Positions 27,729-36,261 of a stretch of 64,000 bases of DNA are shown piece after piece. Numbering within the stretch: position 1 is the first letter of the stretch; every line of letters begins with the position of its first letter. The translations under genes and the position numbers were made by a program. Origin of the DNA: Actinocrinis sp035653575. GTDB lineage: Bacteria > Actinomycetota > Actinomycetes > Streptomycetales > Catenulisporaceae. The stretch lies in contig NZ_DASRBQ010000068.1 in the NCBI RefSeq assembly GCF_035653575.1, positions 25,946-89,945 of the forward strand, read 5' to 3'. A model generated the notes under the pieces. That model was given only the letters and a program-made list of their open reading frames with translations. It ran no database searches and was not told where the DNA came from.

Positions 27729-28874
27729 TTACCGCTCGTCGCGGTCCGTCGTGTCCTCCGCCTCGATCGCGATCGGCTCGTCGCGCTGCGCCGGCGGCGT
27801 GTTGAAACTGCGCTTGACCGAGTCCAGGATCGTCAGGCCCTGCCCGACCAGCCCGGCCGCGATCTCCCCGAGGCCGTCCGCGCCGTTGAGCACGTTCACG
27901 TTCGCCCCGGCCAGGCCGCGTGCCGCCTCCTTGACGATCTGCGGCAGCTGGTCGATCAGCATCCGGTCCAGCGCCACCCGGTCGTTGCTGGCCGCCGCCT
28001 CGGCCTGGATGCGCATGCGCTCGGCCTCGGCCTGGGCCAGCAGCTTGATCCGCTGCGCGTCCGCCTCGGCCGGCTTGATCACCTCGGCGACCAGCTGCTG
28101 CTGGCGCAGCTCGGCCGCGCGCTGCGCCAGCTCGGTCTGCGCCGCCAGCACCTCGCGCTGCGCGTTGGCCTGCGCCAGCGGACCGGCCTGCGCCGCCTCG
28201 GCCTGCGCCCGGTCGATCTGCGCCTTGTACTCGGCCTGCACCACCGCGGTCTGCCGCGCGTACTCGGCCTGCGCGCGCTGCGCCTCCTGCTGCGCCTGCT
28301 GGGCGGCCTGGGTGGCCTGCGCCTGCGCGATCTGCGCCTGCCGCTGGATCGCCGCCTTGTGCGGGGCGCTCATCGCGTCGATGTACCCGCTGCCCATGTC
28401 GTCGATCGACTGGATCTGCAGCGAGTCCACGATCAGCCCGATCTTCGCCATCTCGGCCTTCGAGGTGTCCAGCACCTCGGTGGCCAGCTTCTGGCGCTCG
28501 GTGACGATCTCCTCCACCGTCATCGACCCGATGATCGAGCGCAGATGACCGGCGAAGATCCGCCCCGTGAGGATCGACATCTGGTTCTGGTCGGACAGGA
28601 AGCGCTGCCCCGCGTTGACGATGCTCTCCGGGTCGTTGCCCACCTTGAACGCGATCACCGCGCGCACGGTCAGCGAGATGCCCTGCCGCGTCACGCAGGT
28701 CTCGGCGACCTCGGCCTCGCACATGGCCAGCGTCAGGAACCGCACCTTGCGGAAGACCGGCGGCACGAACTTGCCGTGCCCGGTCACCACCCGAAACGGC
28801 GCCCCGCCCTGCCCCCGTCGCCCCCCGGAGATCAGCATCGCCTGGTCTGGGGCGGGCACCTTGTACCCGAACAT
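27729..28874 (-). CDS. SPFH-domain flotillin-like protein
   Basis: A 381-residue flotillin-family membrane scaffold. Residues about 1-165 are the SPFH/band-7 domain (FRVVTGHGKFVPPVFRKVRFL, then TCVTRQGISLTVRAVIAFKVG). Residues about 170-290 are a long Ala/Gln/Glu/Arg coiled coil (QAQIAQAQATQAAQQAQQEA). A Gly-rich C-terminal part (DGLGEIAAGLVGQGL) ends in an acidic tail. AAGGAG lies 6 bases before the ATG. Unlike FloT, no clear N-terminal membrane hairpin is seen, so association is probably through the SPFH face. The upstream neighbour is NfeD-like, the standard partner of flotillins. Proposed roles are membrane fluidity and assembly of membrane complexes. Confidence 0.9.
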   Translation of the reverse strand: MFGYKVPAPDQAMLISGGRRGQGGAPFRVVTGHGKFVPPVFRKVRFLTLAMCEAEVAETCVTRQGISLTVRAVIAFKVGNDPESIVNAGQRFLSDQNQMSILTGRIFAGHLRSIIGSMTVEEIVTERQKLATEVLDTSKAEMAKIGLIVDSLQIQSIDDMGSGYIDAMSAPHKAAIQRQAQIAQAQATQAAQQAQQEAQRAQAEYARQTAVVQAEYKAQIDRAQAEAAQAGPLAQANAQREVLAAQTELAQRAAELRQQQLVAEVIKPAEADAQRIKLLAQAEAERMRIQAEAAASNDRVALDRMLIDQLPQIVKEAARGLAGANVNVLNGADGLGEIAAGLVGQGLTILDSVKRSFNTPPAQRDEPIAIEAEDTTDRDER

Positions 28875-28884
28875 CGCATACTCC

Positions 28885-29127
28885 TTAGTCGCCGGCCAGG
28901 CCGGCATCCGGACCGAGCGGGTCCTCCCACTCGGCCACCTCCACCGTCCGCGAGCCGCGCGACTCCACCACCAACACCGTCGCGCCCCGCGGCAGTGGCG
29001 TCTCGGACCAGGCCAGATAGGTCTCCGAGCCGCCGCGAATCTTGACCAGAACCTCGCCCGGACCGGCCGGGCCCCGGGTACCGACCACGAGCACACCCAC
29101 ACAGCCGATCGCCGACTCGTCCCGCAC
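28885..29127 (-). CDS. Short NfeD-like OB-fold protein
   Basis: An 80-residue protein whose second half (ETYLAWSETPLPRGATVLVV, then SRTVEVAEW) follows the pattern of the NfeD C-terminal OB domain (a G..Y.A.S...l..G..V.V signature). NfeD proteins are obligate neighbours of SPFH proteins. Here only 10 bases separate its stop from the flotillin start, and the flotillin ribosome site lies in that gap. It has no membrane segments, so it is a soluble, minimal NfeD. It starts with GTG after a GAGGGC-type site. The annotation is part sequence, part context. Confidence 0.7.
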   Translation of the reverse strand: MRDESAIGCVGVLVVGTRGPAGPGEVLVKIRGGSETYLAWSETPLPRGATVLVVESRGSRTVEVAEWEDPLGPDAGLAGD

Positions 29128-29378
29128 CGCCCTCGCCCCCTCGTCCGCGCGCCGAATCGACCTGGTGCCGTCACATTACTCCCGCGCGCACCGCTGCGCG
29201 TGTACGCCTGCCCCGCACCGCGTAAACCCGCCGCGGCCTGCGCATGCGCGCCCGTATGGACCGCCCGCGCGGCGGGTACCTGAGGTACACAGCGTCTGCG
29301 GCGTCGCTCGCGCGCCACGCACGCCCCGGCACCGGATACGGGGCGCGGGGAGCGGGCCGCGGCAGGAGGGAGAGCCGG

Positions 29379-30863
29379 TTGGGCGAGCGCGTGACCGTGG
29401 CGGACCTGGGGTTCGACGGGACGGACCGGGCCAGGTTCCGCAGCAGGCTGGGATCCTGTCAGCAGGTGCTCGAGAAGATGCTGGCCGAGGACCGCTTCGA
29501 GAAGGGCCGCAAGCTGTGCGGCGTCGAACTCGAGCTCGTACTCATCGACGCTCACGGCGATCCGGCGATGGTCAACACCAAGGTGCTCGACCAGATCGCC
29601 TCTCCCGACTTCCAGACCGAGCTGGGTCTGTTCAACCTCGAGGTGAACATCGCCCCGCACAAGCTGGTCTCCTCCGTGTTCTCGGAGCTGGCCGAGGAGC
29701 TGCGCACCGCGCTGCTCTACGCGGACCGGGTCGCGGCCGGCTGCGGCGCGCACGTGGCGATGATCGGCATCCTGCCGACCCTGGACGCGGCGCACATGGT
29801 GCCGGAGAACTTCTCCGCCGACGACCGCTACGTGCTGCTCAACGACCAGCTCACCTCGGTGCGCGGGGAGGACTTCCACCTGCGCATCGACGGCCCCGAG
29901 CCGCTGGACATCACCTTCTCCAACATCCTGCCGGAGGCGGCGTGCACCTCGGTGCAGTTCCACCTGCAGGTGACCCCGGACGGGTTCGCCCCGGCGTGGA
30001 ACGCGGCGCAGGCGATCGCCGGGGTGCAGGTCGCGCTGGGGGCCAACTCGCCGTTCCTGTTCGGGCGGCGGCTGTGGCACGAGACCCGCATCGCGCTGTT
30101 CGAGCAGGCCACCGACTCGCGGCCGCTGGAGCTCGCGGCGCAGGGGGTGCGGCCGCGGGTGTGGTTCGGTGAGCGCTGGATCCAGGATCCGGCGGAGCTG
30201 TTTAGGGAGAACCTGCGCTTCTTCACCGCGCTGCTTCCGCGCGTGGACGCCGAGGACCCGGAGGAGGCCCTGGCGGCCGGGAGGGTGCCGCACCTGCCGG
30301 AGCTGCGGCTGCACAACGGCACGGTGTACCGCTGGAACCGGCCGGTCTACGACGTGGCGCGCGGCAAACCGCACCTGCGGGTGGAGAACCGGGTGCTGCC
30401 GGCCGGACCGACGGTGCTGGACGTGCTGGCGAACGCCGCGTTCTACTACGGGCTGGTGCGCGCGCTGACCGAGGCCGAGACGCCGGTGTGGCGGCGCCTG
30501 TCGTTCGCGGCGGCGCGCAACAACCTGCACGCGGCGGCCCGGGACGGCATCGGCGCGCGGCTGCACTGGCCGGGGCGCGGCCAGGTCGAGGCGGCGGACC
30601 TGGTGCTCGGCGAGCTGCTGCCGCTGGCCGCGGCGGGCCTGGAGCGCTGGCGCATCGACCCGCGCGAGCGCGACCTGTACCTGGGGATCATCGAGGCGCG
30701 GGCGCGCACCCGCCGCAACGGCGCGGTCTGGCAGATCGAGCAGGTCGAGCACCTGGAGCGCAAGCAGGGCCTGAGCCGTGCCGCGGCCCTGGCGGCGATG
30801 GTGCCGCGGTATGCGGAGCTGGCGCGCGCCGGGGACCCGGTGCACACCTGGCCGGTCGGGTAG
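29379..30863 (+). CDS. Glutamate-cysteine ligase family (GCS2-like) enzyme
   Basis: A 494-residue ATP-grasp-like amino-acid ligase of the GCS2 type (PF04107), close to a widespread actinobacterial group of unknown product. Conserved blocks include GVELELVLID, FQTELGLFNLEVNIAPH, YVLLNDQLTSVRGEDF, EAACTSVQFHLQVTP, ALGANSPFLFGRRLW, VRPRVWFGERWI, LHNGTVYRWNRPVY and HLRVENRVLPAGPT. The TTG at 29379 was chosen as start because AGGAGGG lies about 10 bases before it and homologues begin at this point; longer readings add an Arg-rich leader. It is divergent from NfeD/flotillin. It may make a gamma-glutamyl dipeptide, but actinobacterial mycothiol synthesis does not need it, so the substrate is open. 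Confidence 0.85.
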   Translation: MGERVTVADLGFDGTDRARFRSRLGSCQQVLEKMLAEDRFEKGRKLCGVELELVLIDAHGDPAMVNTKVLDQIASPDFQTELGLFNLEVNIAPHKLVSSVFSELAEELRTALLYADRVAAGCGAHVAMIGILPTLDAAHMVPENFSADDRYVLLNDQLTSVRGEDFHLRIDGPEPLDITFSNILPEAACTSVQFHLQVTPDGFAPAWNAAQAIAGVQVALGANSPFLFGRRLWHETRIALFEQATDSRPLELAAQGVRPRVWFGERWIQDPAELFRENLRFFTALLPRVDAEDPEEALAAGRVPHLPELRLHNGTVYRWNRPVYDVARGKPHLRVENRVLPAGPTVLDVLANAAFYYGLVRALTEAETPVWRRLSFAAARNNLHAAARDGIGARLHWPGRGQVEAADLVLGELLPLAAAGLERWRIDPRERDLYLGIIEARARTRRNGAVWQIEQVEHLERKQGLSRAAALAAMVPRYAELARAGDPVHTWPVG

Positions 30864-31081
30864 AGCGACGTCCGCGGCCGCGACGGCGGTGATCGTGACC
30901 GCTACGGTGCCAGAGGCGGCGACCGTGCGGCGCGCGAAGGCGGCGGCTGTGGGCGGCGCTGGCGCGAACTAACCGGCCGTCGGGCGCGTGCACCGGGTGG
31001 GTCGGGTGTTTAGCCGCGTGCTCAGGCTCGCGTGGCAGACTGCGCCCCGGGAACCGACGGCACCGCAGGAGGCATGCACGC

Positions 31082-32149
31082 ATGGCCGCGCTCGAGAACG
31101 CCACGCCGCGCCCCGACGACGGCCGGGCGCGCCGCGAGGACACCCCGCCGCGCGGCGGGGAGGGCGCGCCGGGCGACGAGAACGGTCGGGTCGGCACGCA
31201 GGACGCCACCGAGGGCAGCGCGGACGACGCCCCCCTCGCCCGGGAGAGCCAGGACGGCTCGCAGCACGCCGCATCCGGCGACGCGGGCGGCCACCCGCTC
31301 ACCCACAACGCTCCGAAGGCCTCGCCGCGCACCTCGCCCGGCACCGCTGATGCCGCCCCGCGCCGGGACCAGAGCCCACCGTCCCCGTGGCCGGCGCAGT
31401 ACACCCGCAAGCTGATCGCGTTCGAGGTCAGCGCGGTGCTCGCGGTCTCGCTCGGCCGCTCGGCGGTCTCGGCGTTCATCGACCTGATGGGCTCGCTCAC
31501 CGCCCGCAAGGCCCTGAGTGCCCAGCACGCCCTGCTCAACACCTCCGCCGCGCCCGGGCGCCCGTGGCTGGACCTGTCCTACCAGGTCGAGGGGATCGCG
31601 TTCGGCCTGGCCCCGGTGCTGCTGGTGGCCTATCTGCTCACGCGCGAGCGGGCGTCGCTGCGCACCCTGGGAGCCGATCGCACCCAGCCGTGGCGGGACC
31701 TGGGGCGCGGCGCGGGCGTCGCGGCGGTGATCGGTGGCAGCGGGCTGGGCCTGTACCTGGCCGCGCACGCGGCGGGCGCGGCGCTGACCGTGGTGCCCAC
31801 GACCCTGCCGGCGGTGTGGTGGCGCATCCCGGTGCTGATCGCCTCGGCGTTCCAGAACGCGGCGCTCGAGGAGGTGGTCATCCTCGGCTACCTGCTGCGC
31901 CGCTTCGATCAGGCGGGCTGGTCGAACGCGCGCTCCGACGTGGTCAGCGCGGTGATCCGCGGCTCCTACCACCTCTATCAGGGCTTCGGCGGGTTCGTCG
32001 GCAACCTGGTGATGGGGCTGATCTTCGCGCGGCTGTACCGGCGCTGGGGCCGGGTGATGCCGCTGCTGATGGCGCACGGGCTGATCGACACCGTGGCGTT
32101 CGTGGGGTATGTGCTGCTCGTGGGGCACGTCAGCTGGCTGCCGCACTGA
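31082..32149 (+). CDS. CPBP-family intramembrane metalloprotease
   Basis: A 355-residue protein. Residues 1-105 are a hydrophilic, low-complexity cytoplasmic tail (Asp/Pro/Arg/Gly-rich). The rest has 6-8 membrane segments with the CPBP/Rce1-type motifs: EEVVILGYLLRR (EExxxR-like glutamates), then SYHLYQG and AHGLID with the His ligands. CPBP proteases process CAAX proteins or bacteriocins and give self-immunity. GGAGG precedes the ATG by 9 bases. The gene stands alone, 218 bp after the GCS2-like gene, and a strong hairpin follows. No peptide substrate is visible nearby. Confidence 0.87.
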   Translation: MAALENATPRPDDGRARREDTPPRGGEGAPGDENGRVGTQDATEGSADDAPLARESQDGSQHAASGDAGGHPLTHNAPKASPRTSPGTADAAPRRDQSPPSPWPAQYTRKLIAFEVSAVLAVSLGRSAVSAFIDLMGSLTARKALSAQHALLNTSAAPGRPWLDLSYQVEGIAFGLAPVLLVAYLLTRERASLRTLGADRTQPWRDLGRGAGVAAVIGGSGLGLYLAAHAAGAALTVVPTTLPAVWWRIPVLIASAFQNAALEEVVILGYLLRRFDQAGWSNARSDVVSAVIRGSYHLYQGFGGFVGNLVMGLIFARLYRRWGRVMPLLMAHGLIDTVAFVGYVLLVGHVSWLPH

Positions 32150-32230
32150 GGCGATCACGCACGAGCCGCATCGAGTGGTCGCGCGGTGAGGGCGTGGGGG
32201 GCGTTGGGTTGGGGTCCGGTGTGCCGTAGG

Positions 32231-32262
32231 GCGCCGGGCCGCCCTGTGGAGCGGCCCGGCGC
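32231..32262. terminator. Bidirectional terminator
   Basis: A perfect 12-bp stem (GCGCCGGGCCGC and its complement) with an 8-base loop, between the convergent CPBP and GNAT genes. Confidence 0.75.
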
Positions 32263-32296
32263 AGCGGCGTGGGGGATTGGGGGTGGGCCCGGCGCC

Positions 32297-33049
32297 TTAC
32301 GCGGCGACGGGCTCGCGATCAGGCTCGGGCCACGCGCCGGCGGGCTGCACCGCGAGTGCGCCCTCCGCGCCGAGCACGCTGTCCGCAACCAGAGCGCTGC
32401 CCGGGGTGTGCACGCCATGGCGGGCCAGGCGGGCGATCAGGCGCGTCTTGGCGTCCTGCCACTCCTCGGAGAGGATCGAGAAGAGCGCGGAGTCGCGCAC
32501 GCCGCCCTCCGCGGCGGGGAAGTGGGCGCGGCGCACCCCCTCGAAGGTGGCGCCGAGCGCGAGGATCGCCTCGCGGGAGCGGGCGTTGCGGGTGTCCGCC
32601 TTGAAGGAGACCCGGTGCACCCGCCAGGTCTCGAACGCGTGGGTGAGCATGAGCAGTTTCGCCTCGACGTTGATCCCGGTGCGGTGTGCCGACGGGGCCA
32701 GCCAGGTCGAGCCGATCTCGGCCGCGTCGGGGATCCCGGAGGGATTGACGTGCCCGTGCCGGGGCGGCCAGACCCCGGCGTTCCAGTACTCGAGCTCCCG
32801 GAACCGGGTGGTGCCCACCACCCGGCCGGTGCGCAGCTCGACGGTGGCGAACGGGACCGCGACGTGCGAGCGAAGGTCCTCGCCCGCGACGTCCAGATAG
32901 CGGCGCACGGCCGCCCGGTCCTTGGGTACGTAGGTGTACCCGAACGACGCGCGATCCTCGGTGGCCGCCGCGAGCAGCGGTTCGAGGTGGTCCTCGCGCA
33001 TCGGTTCCAGCCGCACGAGGCGGCCGGTCAGCGTGAAAGGTGCTGGCAT
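32297..33049 (-). CDS. GNAT acetyltransferase (RimJ/RimL-like)
   Basis: A 250-residue GNAT. Motifs read LTGRLVRLEPMREDHLEPLL at the start, VVGTTRFRELEYWNAGVWPP, IGSTWLAPSAHRTGINVEAK (acetyl-CoA pyrophosphate loop region) and HRVSFKADTRNARSREAILALG. It transfers acetyl to the N-terminus of a protein or to a small molecule; the substrate cannot be read. The C-terminal 35 residues (from about HGVHTPGSAL) extend past the usual fold. The start is uncertain: ATGs occur at 33061, 33058 and 33049, none with a good ribosome site. It is divergent from the Roco gene. Confidence 0.85.
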   Translation of the reverse strand: MPAPFTLTGRLVRLEPMREDHLEPLLAAATEDRASFGYTYVPKDRAAVRRYLDVAGEDLRSHVAVPFATVELRTGRVVGTTRFRELEYWNAGVWPPRHGHVNPSGIPDAAEIGSTWLAPSAHRTGINVEAKLLMLTHAFETWRVHRVSFKADTRNARSREAILALGATFEGVRRAHFPAAEGGVRDSALFSILSEEWQDAKTRLIARLARHGVHTPGSALVADSVLGAEGALAVQPAGAWPEPDREPVAA

Positions 33050-33232
33050 GGCGCACATCATGCACGGATTGGCCGCCTGTGGGGAGTGACACGACGATCC
33101 GACGCTCAACCGACGCCCTGTCAGCTCGTCTCGGCGGCGTGTCGGCAGCTCAAAGCGCTGTCTCTCGCGCGGTTGCCGCCTCGCGTCGCCATCTTGCGGA
33201 CCGCGCATTAGATACGTCGTACCATTCCGTCA

Positions 33233-33249
33233 CCTGACAACCTGTCAGG
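33233..33249. promoter_or_regulatory. Perfect palindrome just upstream of the Roco gene
   Basis: CCTGACA-ACC-TGTCAGG, a perfect 7-bp inverted repeat with a 3-bp spacer. It ends 29 bases before the GTG start and lies just downstream of an AT-richer stretch (33208-33232) that could hold the promoter. This fits an operator in the leader. Confidence 0.45.
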
Positions 33250-33278
33250 CCGAGGGCCCGTCGGAGCGGGGTGGATCT

Positions 33279-36110
33279 GTGGCATCGATAGGCGGGGCAC
33301 GGGACGCGGAGAGCGATCCGGGCGCGGTCGAATACGCGGAAGCCGAACTGCGCATCCAGCGGGCGCTGCGCGACGGCGACGTGATGCTCGACCTGCGCGA
33401 CCTGCGGCACCTGACCATGCTCCCGCAGCTGCTGGAGGAGCTGAGCGGCCTTAAGGATCTGAAGTTCTCGGCCCAGAGCATGCCCAAGTTCCCGGCCCTG
33501 GTCGGCAAGCTCGTCGCGCTGGAGGCGCTGACCGTCTGCGACGCACGGCTGCCCGAGTTCCCCGAGCAGATCGGACGGCTGCGCAACCTGCGGGACCTGA
33601 CCTGGCTCGAAGACGACCCCGGTTCGGCCGAGCTGCCCGACTGGATCGGCTCGCTGCGCCGGCTGCGCCGCGTCCTGCTGTCCATGCCCCGCATCACGCA
33701 GCTTCCGGCGTCGCTGGGAAACCTCATCGAACTGCGCTGGCTCGCGCTGCGCACTCCTCAGCTCAGGATGCTGCCCACCCAACTGGGCGGCCTGCCGCAT
33801 CTGTGCGACATCCGGCTGTACGACGCGGCCTTCGCCAACGAGCACCGCGAGGTGGCGCGCCAAGGCAGCGCCGCGATCCTGGCGTTCCTGCGCGCCCAGG
33901 CCGCTGACGCGCTCGTTCCCCAGTGGTGGTCGCGCGTGCTGATCGTCGGCGAGGCCGCCGTGGGCAAGACGTGCCTGGCCAAACACCTGCTCGGCAGGCA
34001 GTTCGACCCGGACGAGGGGCAGACGCACGGCGTGCACATCGAGACGCTGCGCATCGCCCATCCCGAGGAAAGCTCGACCACGATGAACCTGAACATCTGG
34101 GACTTCGGCGGCCAGCTGGAGTATCGGGCGACACAACGGCTCTACCTGACGGATCGTTCGCTCTTCCTGCTCGTGTGGAACGCCCGCACGCGATGGCAGG
34201 ACGGAAAGGTGATCGCCTGGCTCGACGCGCTGACGGCACGCGCACCGCACTCGCCGATCGTCGTCGTCGCCACGCACTGCGACGACCCCTCGCCCGCGGT
34301 CCTGCCCGAGGACCTGCGCGAGCGCTACCCGCAGATCGTGGGCACGCACTACGTCGACTCGAAGTCCCACGTGGGCATCCCCGAGCTCATGGTCAAGATC
34401 CAGGCCGAGGCGATGAAGCTGCCGCTGATGGGGGTGCGCTGGCCGCCCGCCTGGATCGCGGCCGCCGGAGCCGTGCGGCAGATGCCCGGGCGCTTCGTCA
34501 GCGCCGCCAGGGTGTGGCGCACCATGGCCGCGGCCGGGGTCACCGACGAGCAGGACCAGCAGGTCATCGCCCGAGCCCTGCACGACCTGGGCGATCTGGT
34601 CTACTTCGCGGACGACCGGGACCTGTCCCAGCGGATCATCCTGCAGCCGGGCTGGCTCGACGAGCACATCACCGCGGTCCTGGACAGCCGGTCCGTCGCC
34701 GAGCTGAACGGGGTGCTCACCCGCGCCGAGCGCGACCGGATCTGGAGCGACCTGGAGGAGCCGGAGCTCGCCGACCGCCTGATCAGGATCATGGAGCGGT
34801 TCGACCTGGCCTACCGCATCGGCGACGCCGACTCCAGCAGCGAAGTCGCCTTCGTGGTCGAGCGGCTCGGCGACGCGCGGCCCCGGCGGATCGACGCACG
34901 CTGGCAGCAGGCGGCAGAACAGCCCGGAGCCCGGGAGATCGGCATCGCCTACCGGCTCAAGTCGCGCCAGGCCGGCGTCCCGACCTGGTTCATCGCCCGG
35001 GAGCACCGGTTCACCACGCACCTGCACTGGAAGTACGGAGCGCTGCTGCACGACCGCGACCCGGACTTCCCGGCGTGGGCGGTGATCGCGGACGACGGGC
35101 GCGAACAGCCGACTGTTCACCTGCGGGTGCGCGGCAGACACCCTGTGCGTTTCCTGTCCGTACTGGCCGAGGCCTTCGAGAACATCCTGGAGCGCAGGTA
35201 TCCGGGCCTGATCGAGCAGCGTCTCGTGCCGTGCCCGTGCTCGGAGGAGGCCACCCACCGCTGCCCGCACTGGTTCCCGCTCACCGAGGTGATCCTCGAG
35301 GCCACCGACACCGATCCGCGCCGGGACCGCAAGATGCGCTGCCCCCAGTCCCGCGTCAAGGTCGACGCCTGCGCGATGCTGGACGGACTGCGCGGCAGCA
35401 TCGTCGAGGAGAAGATCGACGCGATATGCGCGCAGCTCGCGCAGCAGGACAGCACCCTCACCCGCATCGAGCAGCAGGGGTTGGCAACGCTCAACGGAGT
35501 GCGCAACCTGCTGGTGGACCGGGCCAGCGCCGGGGTGCACTGCCCCAGCCTGTTCGCCGTGCGCGAGCTGGGACGCGGCGGCGTGCTGCGCCGCCAGTCC
35601 TTCGAGCTGCGGCTGTGGTGCGAGTGGCCGTACGAGCCGACCGGCCCGCACCCGCTGGATGACGCCGGTGTCTACCGGCTCGAGCGGATGCCCGACTGGC
35701 TGCGCGAGTACCTGCCGTACCTTCGGCATCTGGTCTCCGTGCTCGGCGGCGTCGTGCCGCTGATCGCGCCCGCCATGGCGACGGTCGGGGCGCGGCTGTC
35801 CGACCGCACGAAGGCGAGCCTCGATACCGCTTCCTACCTCATCGGCGACCTTCGCGCCGCCGGCGGGTCAGCGGCCGCGCCGCCGATGCTGCTGCACGGC
35901 GCCGGACGCGGACCGCTGCGCTACGCCGAGGTCGGCGCGGACTTCCGGGCGTTGCGGGCCGCGCTGCTCACGCTCGATCCGACCGAGTCGTGGGGTGGCC
36001 TGTCGCCGGTCGCCCGTCCGGAGGATCGGCGGATCGTGTATCTGTGCCGGCATCACGCCCGTCGGCTGGAATACCCCTACTCGCAGGAACCGGCGGCCGG
36101 CGCCGACTAG
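33279..36110 (+). CDS. Roco-family GTPase with leucine-rich repeats (LRR-Roc-COR)
   Basis: A 943-residue protein. Residues about 35-195 are leucine-rich repeats of the P.LPEQIG.L.NL type. The Roc GTPase follows: P-loop GEAAVGKT (224-231), switch II DFGGQ from D275, and THCD (from T332) in place of NKxD. The COR domain runs from about 400 (ILQPGWLDEHITAVL) to about 600. The C-terminal 340 residues are of unknown type, with a Cys/His cluster (CPCSEEATHRCPHW, then KMRCPQ and DACAM) that could bind zinc, and a possible hydrophobic helix (LRHLVSVLGGVVPLIAPAMA). Roco proteins are GTP-gated dimers; bacterial roles are mostly unknown, with some in conflict systems. It starts with GTG and stands alone between divergent GNAT and MDR genes. 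Confidence 0.92.
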   Translation: MASIGGARDAESDPGAVEYAEAELRIQRALRDGDVMLDLRDLRHLTMLPQLLEELSGLKDLKFSAQSMPKFPALVGKLVALEALTVCDARLPEFPEQIGRLRNLRDLTWLEDDPGSAELPDWIGSLRRLRRVLLSMPRITQLPASLGNLIELRWLALRTPQLRMLPTQLGGLPHLCDIRLYDAAFANEHREVARQGSAAILAFLRAQAADALVPQWWSRVLIVGEAAVGKTCLAKHLLGRQFDPDEGQTHGVHIETLRIAHPEESSTTMNLNIWDFGGQLEYRATQRLYLTDRSLFLLVWNARTRWQDGKVIAWLDALTARAPHSPIVVVATHCDDPSPAVLPEDLRERYPQIVGTHYVDSKSHVGIPELMVKIQAEAMKLPLMGVRWPPAWIAAAGAVRQMPGRFVSAARVWRTMAAAGVTDEQDQQVIARALHDLGDLVYFADDRDLSQRIILQPGWLDEHITAVLDSRSVAELNGVLTRAERDRIWSDLEEPELADRLIRIMERFDLAYRIGDADSSSEVAFVVERLGDARPRRIDARWQQAAEQPGAREIGIAYRLKSRQAGVPTWFIAREHRFTTHLHWKYGALLHDRDPDFPAWAVIADDGREQPTVHLRVRGRHPVRFLSVLAEAFENILERRYPGLIEQRLVPCPCSEEATHRCPHWFPLTEVILEATDTDPRRDRKMRCPQSRVKVDACAMLDGLRGSIVEEKIDAICAQLAQQDSTLTRIEQQGLATLNGVRNLLVDRASAGVHCPSLFAVRELGRGGVLRRQSFELRLWCEWPYEPTGPHPLDDAGVYRLERMPDWLREYLPYLRHLVSVLGGVVPLIAPAMATVGARLSDRTKASLDTASYLIGDLRAAGGSAAAPPMLLHGAGRGPLRYAEVGADFRALRAALLTLDPTESWGGLSPVARPEDRRIVYLCRHHARRLEYPYSQEPAAGAD

Positions 36111-36134
36111 CAGTCCAGTCGACTAGCAGTTCAG
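36105..36134. repeat. 14-bp direct repeat over the Roco stop codon
   Basis: GACTAGCAGTCCAG (36105-36118) and GACTAGCAGTTCAG (36121-36134) differ at one position and start 16 bp apart. The first copy contains the Roco TAG stop. This could be a duplication footprint or a paired binding site. Confidence 0.55.
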
Positions 36135-36145
36135 CGGTAACACTG

Positions 36146-36158
36146 TTCATGATATGAA
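36146..36158. promoter_or_regulatory. AT-rich palindrome before the MDR oxidoreductase
   Basis: TTCAT-GAT-ATGAA, perfect 5-bp arms, in an AT-rich patch (36130-36165) that should include the promoter of the following gene. This is a possible operator. Confidence 0.4.
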
Positions 36159-36261
36159 GTATTCTGGCGCGGTAGCCGCCCGCGCCGCGGCCCCCGCGAC
36201 CCGGGGGCGCCCGGGATCGCGGGCGGGAACACCGCGTCCGCCACGAGGAAGGGCACCCACG

